Shown here: positions 16,829-25,819 of the stretch, in pieces | How positions within the stretch are numbered: the first letter of the stretch is position 1 | Layout: each line of letters opens with the position of its first letter | Assembly (NCBI RefSeq): GCF_900110865.1 | Contig: NZ_FOFD01000006.1 | Location: 186,001 to 250,000 of the forward strand | Origin: Natrinema salaciae | Lineage (GTDB): Archaea > Halobacteriota > Halobacteria > Halobacteriales > Natrialbaceae | Direction of reading: 5' to 3' | Length of the DNA: 64,000 nt | Notes under the pieces: generated by a model | The model's database searches: none | Seen by the model: the letters and a program-made list of their open reading frames with translations, nothing else | Told to the model about the DNA's origin: nothing | Program-made: the position numbers and the translations under genes

Positions 16829-18061
16829 CTACTGTCGGCGGTTACCGTTCGCGCCCGTCGGAAGGCGGCCCGCAGCGGTGAGGACGACCAGGACGACCAA
16901 CACCGCGCCGATGCCGGCGGCGAGGAGCCGAAAGGAGTTGTCGAAGGAGATGCCGGCGTCGATCATCGCTCCCAGGATCGCGCTCCCGGTGGCCTGGATC
17001 GGCATCATCACGCCGCTGAACAGCGCGTACGCGCTCGCGCGGTTCTCGTCCGGGACGGACGCGAGGATGTACGTGTCGGAGGCGGGGAAGATACTGTGGA
17101 TGATGTATCCCATGAGCACCGTCACGGCGAGGATCGCCGCCGTTCCCTCGACGATCGTCAGTGCGAGGACGGCACAGAGGAACGCGCCGACGATCGCGAG
17201 CAGGAGCGGGAGGAACCGAACCCGGTCGGCGATCCAGCCGGTAACGGCGAACGCGGGGACGCCGGCCAGAAAGAGCAGCGTCAGGACCGCTCGGGAACCC
17301 CCCTCGGAGAACCCCTTGACTTCGACGAGGTAGGTCACGTAGAAGTTGAAGACACCGTTCCAGACCAGCGTCGCCGCGCCGACGACGGCGACGCCCGTCG
17401 CGACGATCGGCCACTGGCGACGGACGGCACCGAGGAGATCCCGATCCCGTTTCCCGGCGTCCGGCAGGGTCGCCCGTTTCGCGACGACGAAGAGGACGAC
17501 CGTCGACGCGACCGCCGCGACTGCGATCGCGAGAAAGAGCGCGCGCCAGGCCGCGATCGGCCACGCGACCGCGAAGAACGCCCCGACCAGCAGCGGGGCG
17601 ACCACCGCGGCCGTCTGGCTCGCGGTTCCGTGGACGCCGATCGCGCGCCCGATCCGCGACGGGTACAGTTCGCTGACGAGCGGGTTCGCCGCCACGAAGT
17701 ATGCGCTGCTGGCGATCCCCATACAGAGCGCGCCGACGTAGAGCACCTCGAGACTCCGCGCGGTGGCCGCGAACGCCGATCCGGCGGCCAACAGCCCGCC
17801 TGACGCGAGGATCAGCCAGTGGCGGGGCAGCCGCGTGAGGAGATAGCCCGTCGGAATCTGGAGCGCCGCGGCTCCGAGCCAGGCCAGCGTCGCCAGCAGG
17901 CCGACGGCGGCCGCGCTCGCGCCGAACGTCGTCCGGAACGGCTCCAGCAGCGGTGCGTAGATCACGCGGCCGAGGTTGACCAGAAAGACCATCGCACACA
18001 GCGTCCCGAAAACGCCCGTTCGACCGGTGTGCCGTCGTCGCCCGCTCGCCCTCTCGTTCAC
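16829..18061 (-). CDS. MFS transporter
   Basis: A 410-residue protein with about twelve hydrophobic segments and a central cytoplasmic loop (KRATLPDAGKRDRDLLGAVR, residues ~190-212). The MFS motif A-like loop between TM2 and TM3 reads GYLLTRLPRHW, which is degenerate. The N terminus has an Arg-rich cytoplasmic tail. Substrate is unknown. The GT81-like gene follows 50 bp downstream on the same strand, so the two may be co-transcribed, but no functional link is evident. Confidence 0.88.
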   Translation of the reverse strand: MNERASGRRRHTGRTGVFGTLCAMVFLVNLGRVIYAPLLEPFRTTFGASAAAVGLLATLAWLGAAALQIPTGYLLTRLPRHWLILASGGLLAAGSAFAATARSLEVLYVGALCMGIASSAYFVAANPLVSELYPSRIGRAIGVHGTASQTAAVVAPLLVGAFFAVAWPIAAWRALFLAIAVAAVASTVVLFVVAKRATLPDAGKRDRDLLGAVRRQWPIVATGVAVVGAATLVWNGVFNFYVTYLVEVKGFSEGGSRAVLTLLFLAGVPAFAVTGWIADRVRFLPLLLAIVGAFLCAVLALTIVEGTAAILAVTVLMGYIIHSIFPASDTYILASVPDENRASAYALFSGVMMPIQATGSAILGAMIDAGISFDNSFRLLAAGIGAVLVVLVVLTAAGRLPTGANGNRRQ

Positions 18062-18200
18062 AGTGTCGCTGTCTCGGCGACCGTTTCAACCCTTCCGAAT
18101 TCCGTCGAGCGGCTACGTGATAGTCGTACGATATGTACGCCCGACGCGAAATTCGAAAAAGCACCGGTCTTTTTCTTCCCCTCCTTCTTACAGGGTGAAC

Positions 18201-18371
18201 ATGAAATCAGTCCGGAAGGCACTCCGCAACGGCGAACTCGAGAAGGACACGTACGACCGACTCGTCTGTGGTGAGTGCGAGAAGCCGCTGAAGACCGAAA
18301 ACGACCCGGACGAGATCAAGACGGTCCGGATCTGTCCGGACTGCGCGTCCGAGTGGAAGGAGATTCGCTAG
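18201..18371 (+). CDS. HVO_0758-type zinc-finger microprotein
   Basis: A 56-residue protein with two CPxCG-type knuckles: CGEC at ~23-26 and CPDC at ~45-48. The full sequence begins MKSVRKALRNGELEKDTYDR and ends CPDCASEWKEIR. This matches from memory the conserved haloarchaeal zinc-finger protein HVO_0758, linked in Haloferax to motility and biofilm phenotypes. Longer in-frame starts exist but this ATG gives the family length. T-rich sequence (18169-18190) before the start may be part of the promoter. Confidence 0.85.
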   Translation: MKSVRKALRNGELEKDTYDRLVCGECEKPLKTENDPDEIKTVRICPDCASEWKEIR

Positions 18372-18485
18372 ACGGATCGTCGGGTTCGCCGGGTGGATCG
18401 TCGGTGTCGGTGTCGGTGTCGAGGTCCCGCCTCGAGCCGTCGTGCCAGCCGTTACTTTTTCCCGACGAACGTCGCAGTCCGGAGC

Positions 18486-19559
18486 GTGAGTTACGACGAC
18501 CTCCGCGACCGGCTCGACGACCTCGAGAGCGGCGACGACCGACGGATCGTCTCGTTCCCCGACGGGAGCATCGACCGCTGGTACGCGCTCACGGGACGGG
18601 GCGGCGACCGCCTCGAGACGGCCGACGGGTTCGCCGCGCAGCTCGCCGACGGCGGGCGGTCGTTCTCGCTCGAGCCGCTCGAGGAGCGCCCGGGCGGACA
18701 GGCGGTCAACGCGGCCGTCCAGGTCCACGCCCTCGGCGACGCGGCGACGCTCGTCGGCCACCTCGACCATCCAGTGCTGTCCGAGGTCCCCGTCGAGACG
18801 CGTTCGATGGGGGAGCCGAGGACGGTCCGCGTCGTCGCGTTCGCCGCCGACGAACTGCTGTTTGCGGAACCCGGGCCGGCGGACGGCTGGGGGGTCGAGG
18901 ACCTGCTGGCGGTCGTCGACTGGGAGCGAGTCGTCGGTGCGGACGCGCTCTGCTGTGCGAACTGGGTCTCGTTCCGCGGACTCGAGTCCGTCTTCGAACG
19001 GCTGGCGTCGGACCCGCCCGAGAAGCGGCACCCGGTCGTGGTCGATCCCGGTCCGATCGACACCGTCGATCCCGCGGCGCTCGAGGGACTGTTCGATGGG
19101 CTGTCGAACGCCGACTCGGCCGCTCCCGCGACCGAGATCGTTCTGAGCGTGAATCCGGCGGAGCTCGACGCGGCGGCCGCGGTCGTCGGGAGCGGGGCCG
19201 GGGTCGCTGGCGGAACCGGGAACGGACCCGCCGATCGGGACCGGGACCGGGACCGAGACCGAGTCGCCGCGCTCCGCTCGGCGCTCGACATCACCGGCGT
19301 CGTCTGCCACGGCCCGGACGCGGCCGTCGGGGCGACGAGAGACGAAACGCGCTCGCTCGGCATGGTTTCGGTCGGCGAGCCCCAGCGCACGACCGGTGCC
19401 GGCGACCGGTTCTCCGGCGGGCTGGCCTGCGGGGTAGTCCGCGACTGGCCGCTCGAGACGGCGCTCGCGCTCGGCAACGCCTGCGCGGCGCGGTTCGTCG
19501 GAACCGGCGTGACCGCCGATCCGGCGGCGGTACGGTCGGTGCTCGAGCCGGAGCCCTAG
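18486..19559 (+). CDS. PfkB-family carbohydrate kinase
   Basis: A 357-residue ribokinase-fold protein with GTG start; upstream in-frame codons encode an Arg/Cys-rich stretch unlike protein. Visible motifs are the N-terminal glycine-rich ERPGGQAVNAAV (substrate/PfkB signature 1), the central VVVDPGP and the ATP/anion-hole motif TTGAGDRFSGGLACG with catalytic Asp. A strange DRDRDRDRDR tract (residues ~250-260), encoded by a GGGACC-type microsatellite at 19228-19263, sits in a variable loop. Substrate is unknown; haloarchaeal PfkB proteins phosphorylate sugars such as ketodeoxygluconate or ribose. The gene's stop touches the convergent DHH gene. Confidence 0.88.
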   Translation: MSYDDLRDRLDDLESGDDRRIVSFPDGSIDRWYALTGRGGDRLETADGFAAQLADGGRSFSLEPLEERPGGQAVNAAVQVHALGDAATLVGHLDHPVLSEVPVETRSMGEPRTVRVVAFAADELLFAEPGPADGWGVEDLLAVVDWERVVGADALCCANWVSFRGLESVFERLASDPPEKRHPVVVDPGPIDTVDPAALEGLFDGLSNADSAAPATEIVLSVNPAELDAAAAVVGSGAGVAGGTGNGPADRDRDRDRDRVAALRSALDITGVVCHGPDAAVGATRDETRSLGMVSVGEPQRTTGAGDRFSGGLACGVVRDWPLETALALGNACAARFVGTGVTADPAAVRSVLEPEP

Positions 19560-20746
19560 CGTTCGCCCGACATCGCCGAAAAGAGCCGTTCCTCGAACTC
19601 CGCCCGGCTGATCCCGTCGGAGGGGCCGATCCCCTTCATGTGATCGACCGAGAGCTGGCCGCCGCCCATCCGCGCGTGGCCGCCCGCGCTGGCCATCGGA
19701 ATGTCGCTGATGGCGTGGCGGAGCGTCTCACCCATGTGAACCCGGTCGTCGCGGGACCGTCCCGAGAGGTGGAGCGTCCCCTCGTGTTCGCCGTAGACCA
19801 CGACGGCGGTGACGCCCTCGAGGTGCATGAGTTCGTCCGCAGCCTGGGGAATCGCGTCGACGTTGCCGACCTCGCCGACGTCGCAGACGGCGAACGGGCC
19901 TTCGACTCGCTTCTCGGTGATCGCCGTCGCCTTGACCTGCAACACGTCGTCGCTGACCTGCGGGTTGGCGATCCGGTCGAGCAGGTCCTCGTCGATCCCG
20001 GAGAAGAGCGCGGCGCAGGCGTCGAACTCGGCCCGCGAACAGCCGTTCGTCAGGTGGTTCGTGTCCGACTGGATGCCGTAGAGCAGCCCCGTCGCGAGCT
20101 CCGGCGACACCTGGAAGCCGGCCGAGTCGTCCTCGTCGGCCATCGTCGCGCCGATGTCTTTCAGGTACTCGACGATGATCGTCGACGCCGCACCGTAATC
20201 GGTCCGCACGTCGGTGAACTTCGTGCCGGCCCCGTTCCCGGGGTGGTGGTCGACGACGGCGATCGGCTCGACGGTCTGCGCACCGGTAAAGCCCCGCGGG
20301 GTGTTGTGATCGACCAGGACGACCGGCCCCTCGCTGAGCTGCGAGCTCGCGTCGATGGACTCGAGGTCCAGATCGAGGACGGTCCGGAACGCGCGGTTCT
20401 CCTGATGGCGGATCTCGCCGGAGAACTGCAGCGACGCGTCGGTGCCGACCGACTCCGCGATCGCCGCGATGCCCATCGCACAGGACATGGCGTCGGGGTC
20501 CGGATTCGGGTGCATCAACACCGCTACTTCGTCGTGATTGCCGAGCACGCGCTGGAGCCGAGCGCCCGGCGGACGCCGGAACCAGCGGAACACCCACCAC
20601 CCACCGAGGACGAGCCCGACGATCGCGAGAACGAGAAGGGAGAGGACGAGCGGATCCAGGGCGCGGATCGAGTCGCCGAGCGACTCGGTTACCAACGGGT
20701 TCGCCTCGACGACGGCACCGCCGGTCGAGGCGCTCCGATAGCTCAT
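19556..20746 (-). CDS. DHH/DHHA1 phosphoesterase with N-terminal membrane anchor
   Basis: A 396-residue protein. One hydrophobic segment (residues ~32-55, LVLSLLVLAIVGLVLGGWW) anchors it. The cytosolic catalytic part has DHH motifs MHPNPDPDAMSCA (D-x-D), VVLVDHN and VVDHHPGN, and a C-terminal DHHA1 domain with SAGGHARMGGGQL. This is the NrnA/RecJ-like layout of nanoRNases, pAp phosphatases and cyclic dinucleotide phosphodiesterases. A membrane-anchored member may degrade short oligonucleotides or cyclic di-AMP; inference. It overlaps the PfkB gene's end by 4 bp on the opposite strand. Confidence 0.9.
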   Translation of the reverse strand: MSYRSASTGGAVVEANPLVTESLGDSIRALDPLVLSLLVLAIVGLVLGGWWVFRWFRRPPGARLQRVLGNHDEVAVLMHPNPDPDAMSCAMGIAAIAESVGTDASLQFSGEIRHQENRAFRTVLDLDLESIDASSQLSEGPVVLVDHNTPRGFTGAQTVEPIAVVDHHPGNGAGTKFTDVRTDYGAASTIIVEYLKDIGATMADEDDSAGFQVSPELATGLLYGIQSDTNHLTNGCSRAEFDACAALFSGIDEDLLDRIANPQVSDDVLQVKATAITEKRVEGPFAVCDVGEVGNVDAIPQAADELMHLEGVTAVVVYGEHEGTLHLSGRSRDDRVHMGETLRHAISDIPMASAGGHARMGGGQLSVDHMKGIGPSDGISRAEFEERLFSAMSGER

Positions 20747-20813
20747 ATCGGGGAATCAAATCGAACCACCATCAAATTTCCCCCGATTTCACCCCGATAC
20801 GAGGGGGAAACAG

Positions 20814-21713
20814 TCAGTCCCCGGACCCGTTACGGCGGCTTTCGATCGCGTCGCGATACCCCTCCCGGAAGGTGGGGTAGTCGAGTTCGTAGCCGATCGC
20901 CCGCAGCTTCTCGTTCGAGCAGCGCTTGCTCGTCAGGATCCGCCGCCGCCCCGCTTCGGAGAGGTCGTCGTCCGCGAGCCGTTCCGCTTTCGTCCGTTTC
21001 GGCGGGTGGTCGACGCGACACTCGTCCGCCAGCCAGTCCGCGAACTCCCACTTCGAGGCGGGTTCGTCGTCGACCACCTGCACCACCTCGCCGCGCGCGA
21101 GGGCTTCCTCGAGCAGGTAGCGGACCGCACCGGCGGCGTCGTCTCGGTGGACCATGTTCAGGTACCCCGCCGTGACGGGACCGTCGAGGTAGCGCTCGAG
21201 TCGGTATCGATCGGGGCCGTACAGGCCGGCGTAGCGCGCGACGGTCCCGTCGAAGCCGTACGTCTCGGGGTGTTCGAGCGCGATTCGCTCGGCCTCGGCG
21301 AGCACCTCGGTCTTTTCGGTCGCGGGTTCGAGCGGCGTCGTCTCGTCGACCCAGTCGCCGTCGTGATCGCCGTGGACGCCCGTGGAGGACGTGTATACGA
21401 GTCTGTCGGGCGAGTTCTCGCGCTCACCGAACGCATCGATCGCCGTTCGCAACCCTTCGACGTAGACCTCGCGGGCGGCCCCGGCACCCCGCCCGCCGCT
21501 GCTCGCGGCGAAGACGATCGCGTCGACGTCCGGAACCGCCGCGAGTGCCTCGCCGTCGGTGACGTCCGCCCGAACCCCTTCGAAACCGGCGTCTTCGATC
21601 CGTTCGACGCCCGCAGCCGAGCGTCGGACGCCGATCGGTTCGTGACCGCGAGCCGAGAGCTGTCGGCCCAGTTCGACGCCGACGTAGCCGCAGCCGAGAA
21701 TTGCGACGTGCAT
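20814..21713 (-). CDS. NAD(P)-dependent epimerase/SDR-like protein
   Basis: A 299-residue extended-SDR-like protein. N-terminal dinucleotide loop is ILGCGYVGVELGRQL (G-x-G-x-x-G). LVYTSSTGVHGDHDGDW and YAGLYGPDRYRL match the YeeZ/SDR48-like nucleoside-diphosphate-sugar epimerase branch, where the SDR catalytic Tyr is not obvious. C-terminal helices begin ASKWEFADWLADECR. ATG at 21713 (MHVAILGCGYVG) fits the family start; eight residues upstream are unlikely. Substrate unknown. Monocistronic. Confidence 0.86.
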   Translation of the reverse strand: MHVAILGCGYVGVELGRQLSARGHEPIGVRRSAAGVERIEDAGFEGVRADVTDGEALAAVPDVDAIVFAASSGGRGAGAAREVYVEGLRTAIDAFGERENSPDRLVYTSSTGVHGDHDGDWVDETTPLEPATEKTEVLAEAERIALEHPETYGFDGTVARYAGLYGPDRYRLERYLDGPVTAGYLNMVHRDDAAGAVRYLLEEALARGEVVQVVDDEPASKWEFADWLADECRVDHPPKRTKAERLADDDLSEAGRRRILTSKRCSNEKLRAIGYELDYPTFREGYRDAIESRRNGSGD

Positions 21714-21871
21714 ACCCCGACTCGTGGTCGGCTGCACATAATTTCACCGCTCGAGACCACGATCCACGTCGTTCTCGCCGAATTATCGAACGAACCGGGT
21801 TCCGACCGGCCGACCGATCGCCGCGGCCGGCAGCGAATCCCCGCGTCGACTCGCGATCGGCGGGCGTCCGG

Positions 21872-22297
21872 TCAGGGAGCGCCGTCCGCGATCACGTGCT
21901 GTACGTGTACGAACTCCTCGAAGGACATCGGCGCTCGCCCCTCGATCTTCTGGTGGACCTCCTTGGCGTCGAGATCGATCTCGAGGTGGCTCTCGACCGC
22001 GTCGACGTCGAGTACCGCCGTGGACATCCCCAGCAGCAGGTGCTCGAGGGCCATCGTGACCATCGTCTCCGGATCCGGTTCGCCGTCCGCGAGCGACTGG
22101 ATCTGTGCCGCTTCCTCGAGCGTGAGCGCCGGCGAGTCCCCCGCCGTCAGGGCCTCGAGCACGTCCCGCTCGAGGCCCGTTTCGGCCGCGACGTCCGCGG
22201 ACCCGCGTCGTTCGACGATCGCTGCGAGGTCGTCCTCGTACTCGGCCCGGAGCTCGGCGGGCGAGTCGGGGACGGTCATCCGCTGTTCGTAGAACAT
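21872..22297 (-). CDS. DUF5791 family protein
   Basis: A 141-residue acidic soluble protein, MFYEQRMTVPDSPAELRAEY, with an N-terminal half that looks like a helix-turn-helix (ETGLERDVLEALTAGDSPAL followed by TLEEAAQIQSLAD). The C-terminal half reads MALEHLLLGMSTAVLDVDAV. This matches from memory the haloarchaeal DUF5791 family. No enzyme motif. It is divergent from cetZ with 165 bp between starts, so the two genes share a regulatory region. Confidence 0.78.
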   Translation of the reverse strand: MFYEQRMTVPDSPAELRAEYEDDLAAIVERRGSADVAAETGLERDVLEALTAGDSPALTLEEAAQIQSLADGEPDPETMVTMALEHLLLGMSTAVLDVDAVESHLEIDLDAKEVHQKIEGRAPMSFEEFVHVQHVIADGAP

Positions 22298-22431
22298 ACC
22301 CTGAGAGAGGGGAATGCGGCTGAAAGGTATTGTGACCTGTGCCGGTCCGGGCGGATCGGCCGTCGCGTTCGCCGCGCCATCCGGTCGAGCGGTCCGTCGC
22401 GGGGAAACGCGGCGTATCAGTCCACCGGAAC

Positions 22432-22438
22432 GTTAAAC
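22432..22438 (+). promoter_or_regulatory. TATA-like box of the cetZ gene
   Basis: GTTAAAC ends 24 bp before the ATG at 22463, the expected spacing for a leaderless transcript; this supports the chosen start. Confidence 0.4.
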
Positions 22439-22462
22439 AGGGCTCCATTACATGATCGTGGT

Positions 22463-23545
22463 ATGAAGGTAGCCCTGATCGGAGTCGGTCAGGCCGGCGG
22501 AAAGATCACTGAACGGCTCGCCCGGTTCGACGCGGACATGGGATTCGGAGCCGTCCAGGGTGCGCTGGCCATCAACTCCGCGGAACCCGACCTCCAGTCC
22601 CTCGAGTTCGTCGACACGAAGCTGATCGGTGCCGATCGCGTCAACGGCCACGGCGTCGGCGGCGACAACGAACTCGGGACGGAAGTGATGCAGTCCGACA
22701 TCCAGCAGGTGCTGGACGGACTCGACGGCCGCGTGACGTCGAAAGCCGAGGCCATTTTCGTCGTCGCCGGCCTCGGCGGCGGGACGGGAAGCGGCGGCGC
22801 GCCCGTGCTCGTCCACCACCTCCAGCAGATCTACGACATCCCCGTCTACGCGCTCGGCGTATTGCCGGGCCGCAACGAGGGGTCGCTCTATCAGGCCAAC
22901 GCCGGTCGCTCCCTGAAGACCCTCCTCCGGGAGGCCGATTCGACGCTGCTGATCGACAACGACGCCTGGCACGAACAGGGCGAGAGTGTCGAGGGGGCGT
23001 TCGAGACCATCAACCAGAAGATCGCCAAGCGGGTCGGCCTGCTCTTCGCCTCCGGCGAGGCCGTCGAGGGCGTCGGAGAGAGCGTCGTCGACTCGAGCGA
23101 GGTGATCAACACCCTCCGCGCGGGCGGCGTCGCGGCGCTGGGGTACGCCACCGAGATCGCGAGCGAGGACAGCGGCGAGAACATCACCACCGCCATGACC
23201 GTGTCGAGACAGGCGCTCCTGACGGGGACGAGCCTGCCGGACGCGACGACGGCCGATTCGGCGCTGCTGGTCATCGCGGGCCGGCCCGACGCGATTCCGC
23301 GGAAGGGCGTCGAGAAGGCCCGCCACTGGCTCGAGGACGAGACCGGCAGCATGCAGGTCCGGGGCGGCGACTTCCCGCTCGACAGCGACCGGCTCGGCGC
23401 ACTGGTACTGCTCGGTGGCGCGGAGCGGTCCGACCGAATTCAGGCGTTCATGGAGCGGGCTCGCGAAGCGAAGGAATCACAGGAGTCCGAATCGACGGAC
23501 CACGCCGACCAGTTCGCCGACGACCGACTCGAGAACTTGTTCTGA
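22463..23545 (+). CDS. cetZ: CetZ-type tubulin/FtsZ-superfamily GTPase
   Basis: A 360-residue cytoskeletal GTPase that in haloarchaea controls cell shape and motility. The tubulin signature is GGGTGSGG (residues 105-112) inside [21 protein letters not shown]-terminal GVGQAGGKI is the T1 loop. VNGHGVGGDNELGTEVM and LPGRNEGSLYQANAGRSLKT are typical CetZ, not FtsZ. The C-terminal tail is acidic and ends DRLENLF. Which CetZ paralog it is cannot be settled. The window also encodes FtsZ1 at 58.7 kb. Confidence 0.93.
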   Translation: MKVALIGVGQAGGKITERLARFDADMGFGAVQGALAINSAEPDLQSLEFVDTKLIGADRVNGHGVGGDNELGTEVMQSDIQQVLDGLDGRVTSKAEAIFVVAGLGGGTGSGGAPVLVHHLQQIYDIPVYALGVLPGRNEGSLYQANAGRSLKTLLREADSTLLIDNDAWHEQGESVEGAFETINQKIAKRVGLLFASGEAVEGVGESVVDSSEVINTLRAGGVAALGYATEIASEDSGENITTAMTVSRQALLTGTSLPDATTADSALLVIAGRPDAIPRKGVEKARHWLEDETGSMQVRGGDFPLDSDRLGALVLLGGAERSDRIQAFMERAREAKESQESESTDHADQFADDRLENLF

Positions 23546-23588
23546 AACGTCGGAAGGGCTTTTTACTTCCGGTTCACTGACGGAGACA

Positions 23589-25508
23589 ATGACCGACGAG
23601 TGGACCGGGGGGGTCGTCACGGACCGCGGCGGAGACGCCCCGCCGACCGTCGCGGAGTGGGAGCCTGTTTCGGTCCCCGGCCGACCGGCCGCGTTCGACG
23701 ACGAGGGACCGATCGCCTACCGAACGACGTTCGCGGATCCTCGAGCGGACGAGACCGAACGCGCGCTGCTCGACCTCCGCGGTGCGTACGACCGCGCGAC
23801 GGTCTGGATGAACGGCAGCCGGCTGGCGACGCACGAACCGTACTTCGTCCCGGCCCGCCTCGAGTTCGACCCCCGTCCGGAGAACGAACTGATCGTCCTC
23901 TGTGAACGACCCGATTCCGTCGCCGGCATCTACGGGACCGACGCGGTCCCCGACGGCGTCGGCACCCCCGGTATCTGGTGGGACGTCGCGGTCGAGTCGC
24001 GTCCTCGAACGTTCCTCCGGCGGTTCGAGGTCCGACCCCGGTTGGAAACGGGGACCGAATCGGACGCGACCGGGGACGCCGCCGCCTCGGCGACGAACGC
24101 GACGGCCGACGGTGCGGGTGCCGGACTCGACGTGACCCTCGAGGTCGACGCCGGCGCGGCGATCGACGACGCGGTGACGCTGTCGCTTCGACCGGAGGGG
24201 TTTCGCGGCGGCGCTGCGATGGAGCGCCTCCCGGTCGAAGCGGCCGCGGGTGAGCGCACGACGCTGTCGAAGACGATCTCGATCGAGGAGCCGTCGCTGT
24301 GGTGGCCTCGCGAGTACGGACCGCAGAACCGGTATTCGGTCCGGGCGAAACTGGGCGGCGACACCGTCGAGCGGACCGTCGGCCTTCGCCACGTCGAACG
24401 GGATGCGGACGGTCTCTTGCTCAACGGTCGGCGCGTCCGGGCCCGCGGCTTCACGCGATTGCCCGGCGGCGACCCGCGCGAGGACGTCCGCCGCGCCGTC
24501 GACGCGAACGCGACGTTGCTCCGTGCACGTGCGCACGTTCCACCGCCGGCGTTCTACGAGGCCTGCGACGAGGCCGGGATCCTCGTCTGGCAGGATCTGC
24601 CCGTTAGCGGCCCCGACCTCCCGATCGATCGGGGCCGGGAACTGGCGGCCGCACTCGACGAGACGTACGGCCGCCATCCCAGCCTCGCGATGTACGGCGT
24701 ACAGGATCAGCCCGCCGACCCGTACGCGGAGCCGCTCGGGGACGGCCTCCTCGCGAAACTCGCCGTTCGATACCGGGCGTGGCGGACCGCAGTCGATCAC
24801 GGCCCCGCTGCAGCCGTCGCCGACACCGTCGCCGACGAACTGCCGGTCGTCCCCGTGACGGGGCCGCCGGGAACCGATCCCGACGCGGCCCACCTGTTTC
24901 CCGGCTGGCAGTACCTCGCGGCCGCGGACATCGACTGGCTCCTCGAGACCTACCCGTCTCTCGGCGAGCTCGTCGGCGGATTCGGGGCCGGTTCGCTCGC
25001 GGCCGACAACGTGGAACCGGCGGCGATCCCCGGCCTCGGGTCGGGGATGCTCGAGGGGCGGGCCGCCGGTGCCGAGGAGTCACAGCGCGAGCAGGCGCGG
25101 ACGCTGAAGACGGTCGCAGAGTCGCTCCGCCGGCGGGAGTGCGGCGTTCTCGCGGCGTCGACGCTCCGGGATACCGCGCCGGACGGCGGCATGGGTGTCC
25201 ACACCGCCGAGGGCGAGCCCAAGCGGGCCGCCGAGGCGATCGCACAGTCGTACGAACCGGTACAGGCCGTCCTCGACGGGCCGGCCGCTCCCGGGACAGT
25301 CGGAATTACGCTCTGTAACGATACCCACGAGGCGCTCGAGCCGATCGTCGGCTGGCGGGTCGGCGACACCACGGAGATGGAACGGGTCAGCGTCGGCCCA
25401 CTCGAGACGACGGCGGTCGGAACGGTCCGCATTCCGCGGGGCACCGAGCGGGTCGATCTCGAGGTGGCGGTCGACGACACGACGATCCGTAACCGATATC
25501 ATTTATAA
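23589..25508 (+). CDS. GH2-fold glycosidase-like protein with both catalytic Glu missing
   Basis: A 639-residue soluble protein with the GH2 beta-mannosidase/galactosidase architecture: jelly-roll sugar-binding domain (residues ~25-145, TVWMNGSRLATHEPYF), immunoglobulin-like domain (~180-275), then a TIM barrel starting LLLNGRRVRARGF. The acid/base motif expected as HPS...W..GNE reads HPSLAMYGVQDQP, with Gln374 at the Glu position. The nucleophile motif SEFG.QS reads VGGFGAGS (residues 462-469), with Gly instead of Glu. By sequence it should not hydrolyse by the retaining mechanism; sugar binding is likely. ATG 23589 is preferred because upstream in-frame codons run into cetZ sequence. Confidence 0.82.
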   Translation: MTDEWTGGVVTDRGGDAPPTVAEWEPVSVPGRPAAFDDEGPIAYRTTFADPRADETERALLDLRGAYDRATVWMNGSRLATHEPYFVPARLEFDPRPENELIVLCERPDSVAGIYGTDAVPDGVGTPGIWWDVAVESRPRTFLRRFEVRPRLETGTESDATGDAAASATNATADGAGAGLDVTLEVDAGAAIDDAVTLSLRPEGFRGGAAMERLPVEAAAGERTTLSKTISIEEPSLWWPREYGPQNRYSVRAKLGGDTVERTVGLRHVERDADGLLLNGRRVRARGFTRLPGGDPREDVRRAVDANATLLRARAHVPPPAFYEACDEAGILVWQDLPVSGPDLPIDRGRELAAALDETYGRHPSLAMYGVQDQPADPYAEPLGDGLLAKLAVRYRAWRTAVDHGPAAAVADTVADELPVVPVTGPPGTDPDAAHLFPGWQYLAAADIDWLLETYPSLGELVGGFGAGSLAADNVEPAAIPGLGSGMLEGRAAGAEESQREQARTLKTVAESLRRRECGVLAASTLRDTAPDGGMGVHTAEGEPKRAAEAIAQSYEPVQAVLDGPAAPGTVGITLCNDTHEALEPIVGWRVGDTTEMERVSVGPLETTAVGTVRIPRGTERVDLEVAVDDTTIRNRYHL

Positions 25509-25819
25509 GCCGCTTCCGGACCATGTCACGCCCCAACACGGCCGAACGAGGCCCCTGCTAACGGTTTTCAGGGGTATTGTGACCGGTACATTTAAATTAG
25601 AGGCGACAATAGTATTGGATACCAGAACGCCACCGGGGCGCGTATCGCTCGACGATCGATGACAGGAAATCTTATTCACCGAGGTTTCGCAGATCGTGAG
25701 CAGCCGCTTCGAACGGCCGAATGGCCACTTTCGAGTCACTCGCCAACCCGTCGGCGACCGACTCGAGCGGCCGGCCGACCGTTTCTCCGGTGCGGGTATG
25801 GCACAGAGGTTTGACTAAC
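25509..25819. other. 311-bp intergenic region with hairpin and AT-rich elements
   Basis: CCCCTG (25552-25557) and CAGGGG (25569-25574) can form a 6-bp stem with an 11-nt loop about 45 bp after the upstream stop, perhaps part of its terminator though no T run follows. AT-rich TATA-like elements occur at about 25590-25597 (TTTAAATT) and 25670-25677 (TCTTATTC). The second would give a leader of roughly 120 nt ahead of the coiled-coil gene. An in-frame ATG at 25721 would extend that gene by 33 residues but the added sequence is not coiled coil. Confidence 0.4.

Noticed and set aside
19228-19263. DRDRDRDRDR tract as a frameshift or phase-variation site in the PfkB kinase gene
   Set aside because: The unit is six bases, so changes in copy number keep the frame; it lies in a surface loop.
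18275-21175. 966-codon plus-strand frame across the PfkB and DHH genes
   Set aside because: Overlaps two well-supported genes in other frames and its composition is Arg/Gly-rich without motifs.
25721-25819. N-terminal extension of the coiled-coil protein from an ATG at 25721
   Set aside because: The added 33 residues are not helical or acidic like the rest, and the inner ATG at 25820 begins the conserved family sequence.
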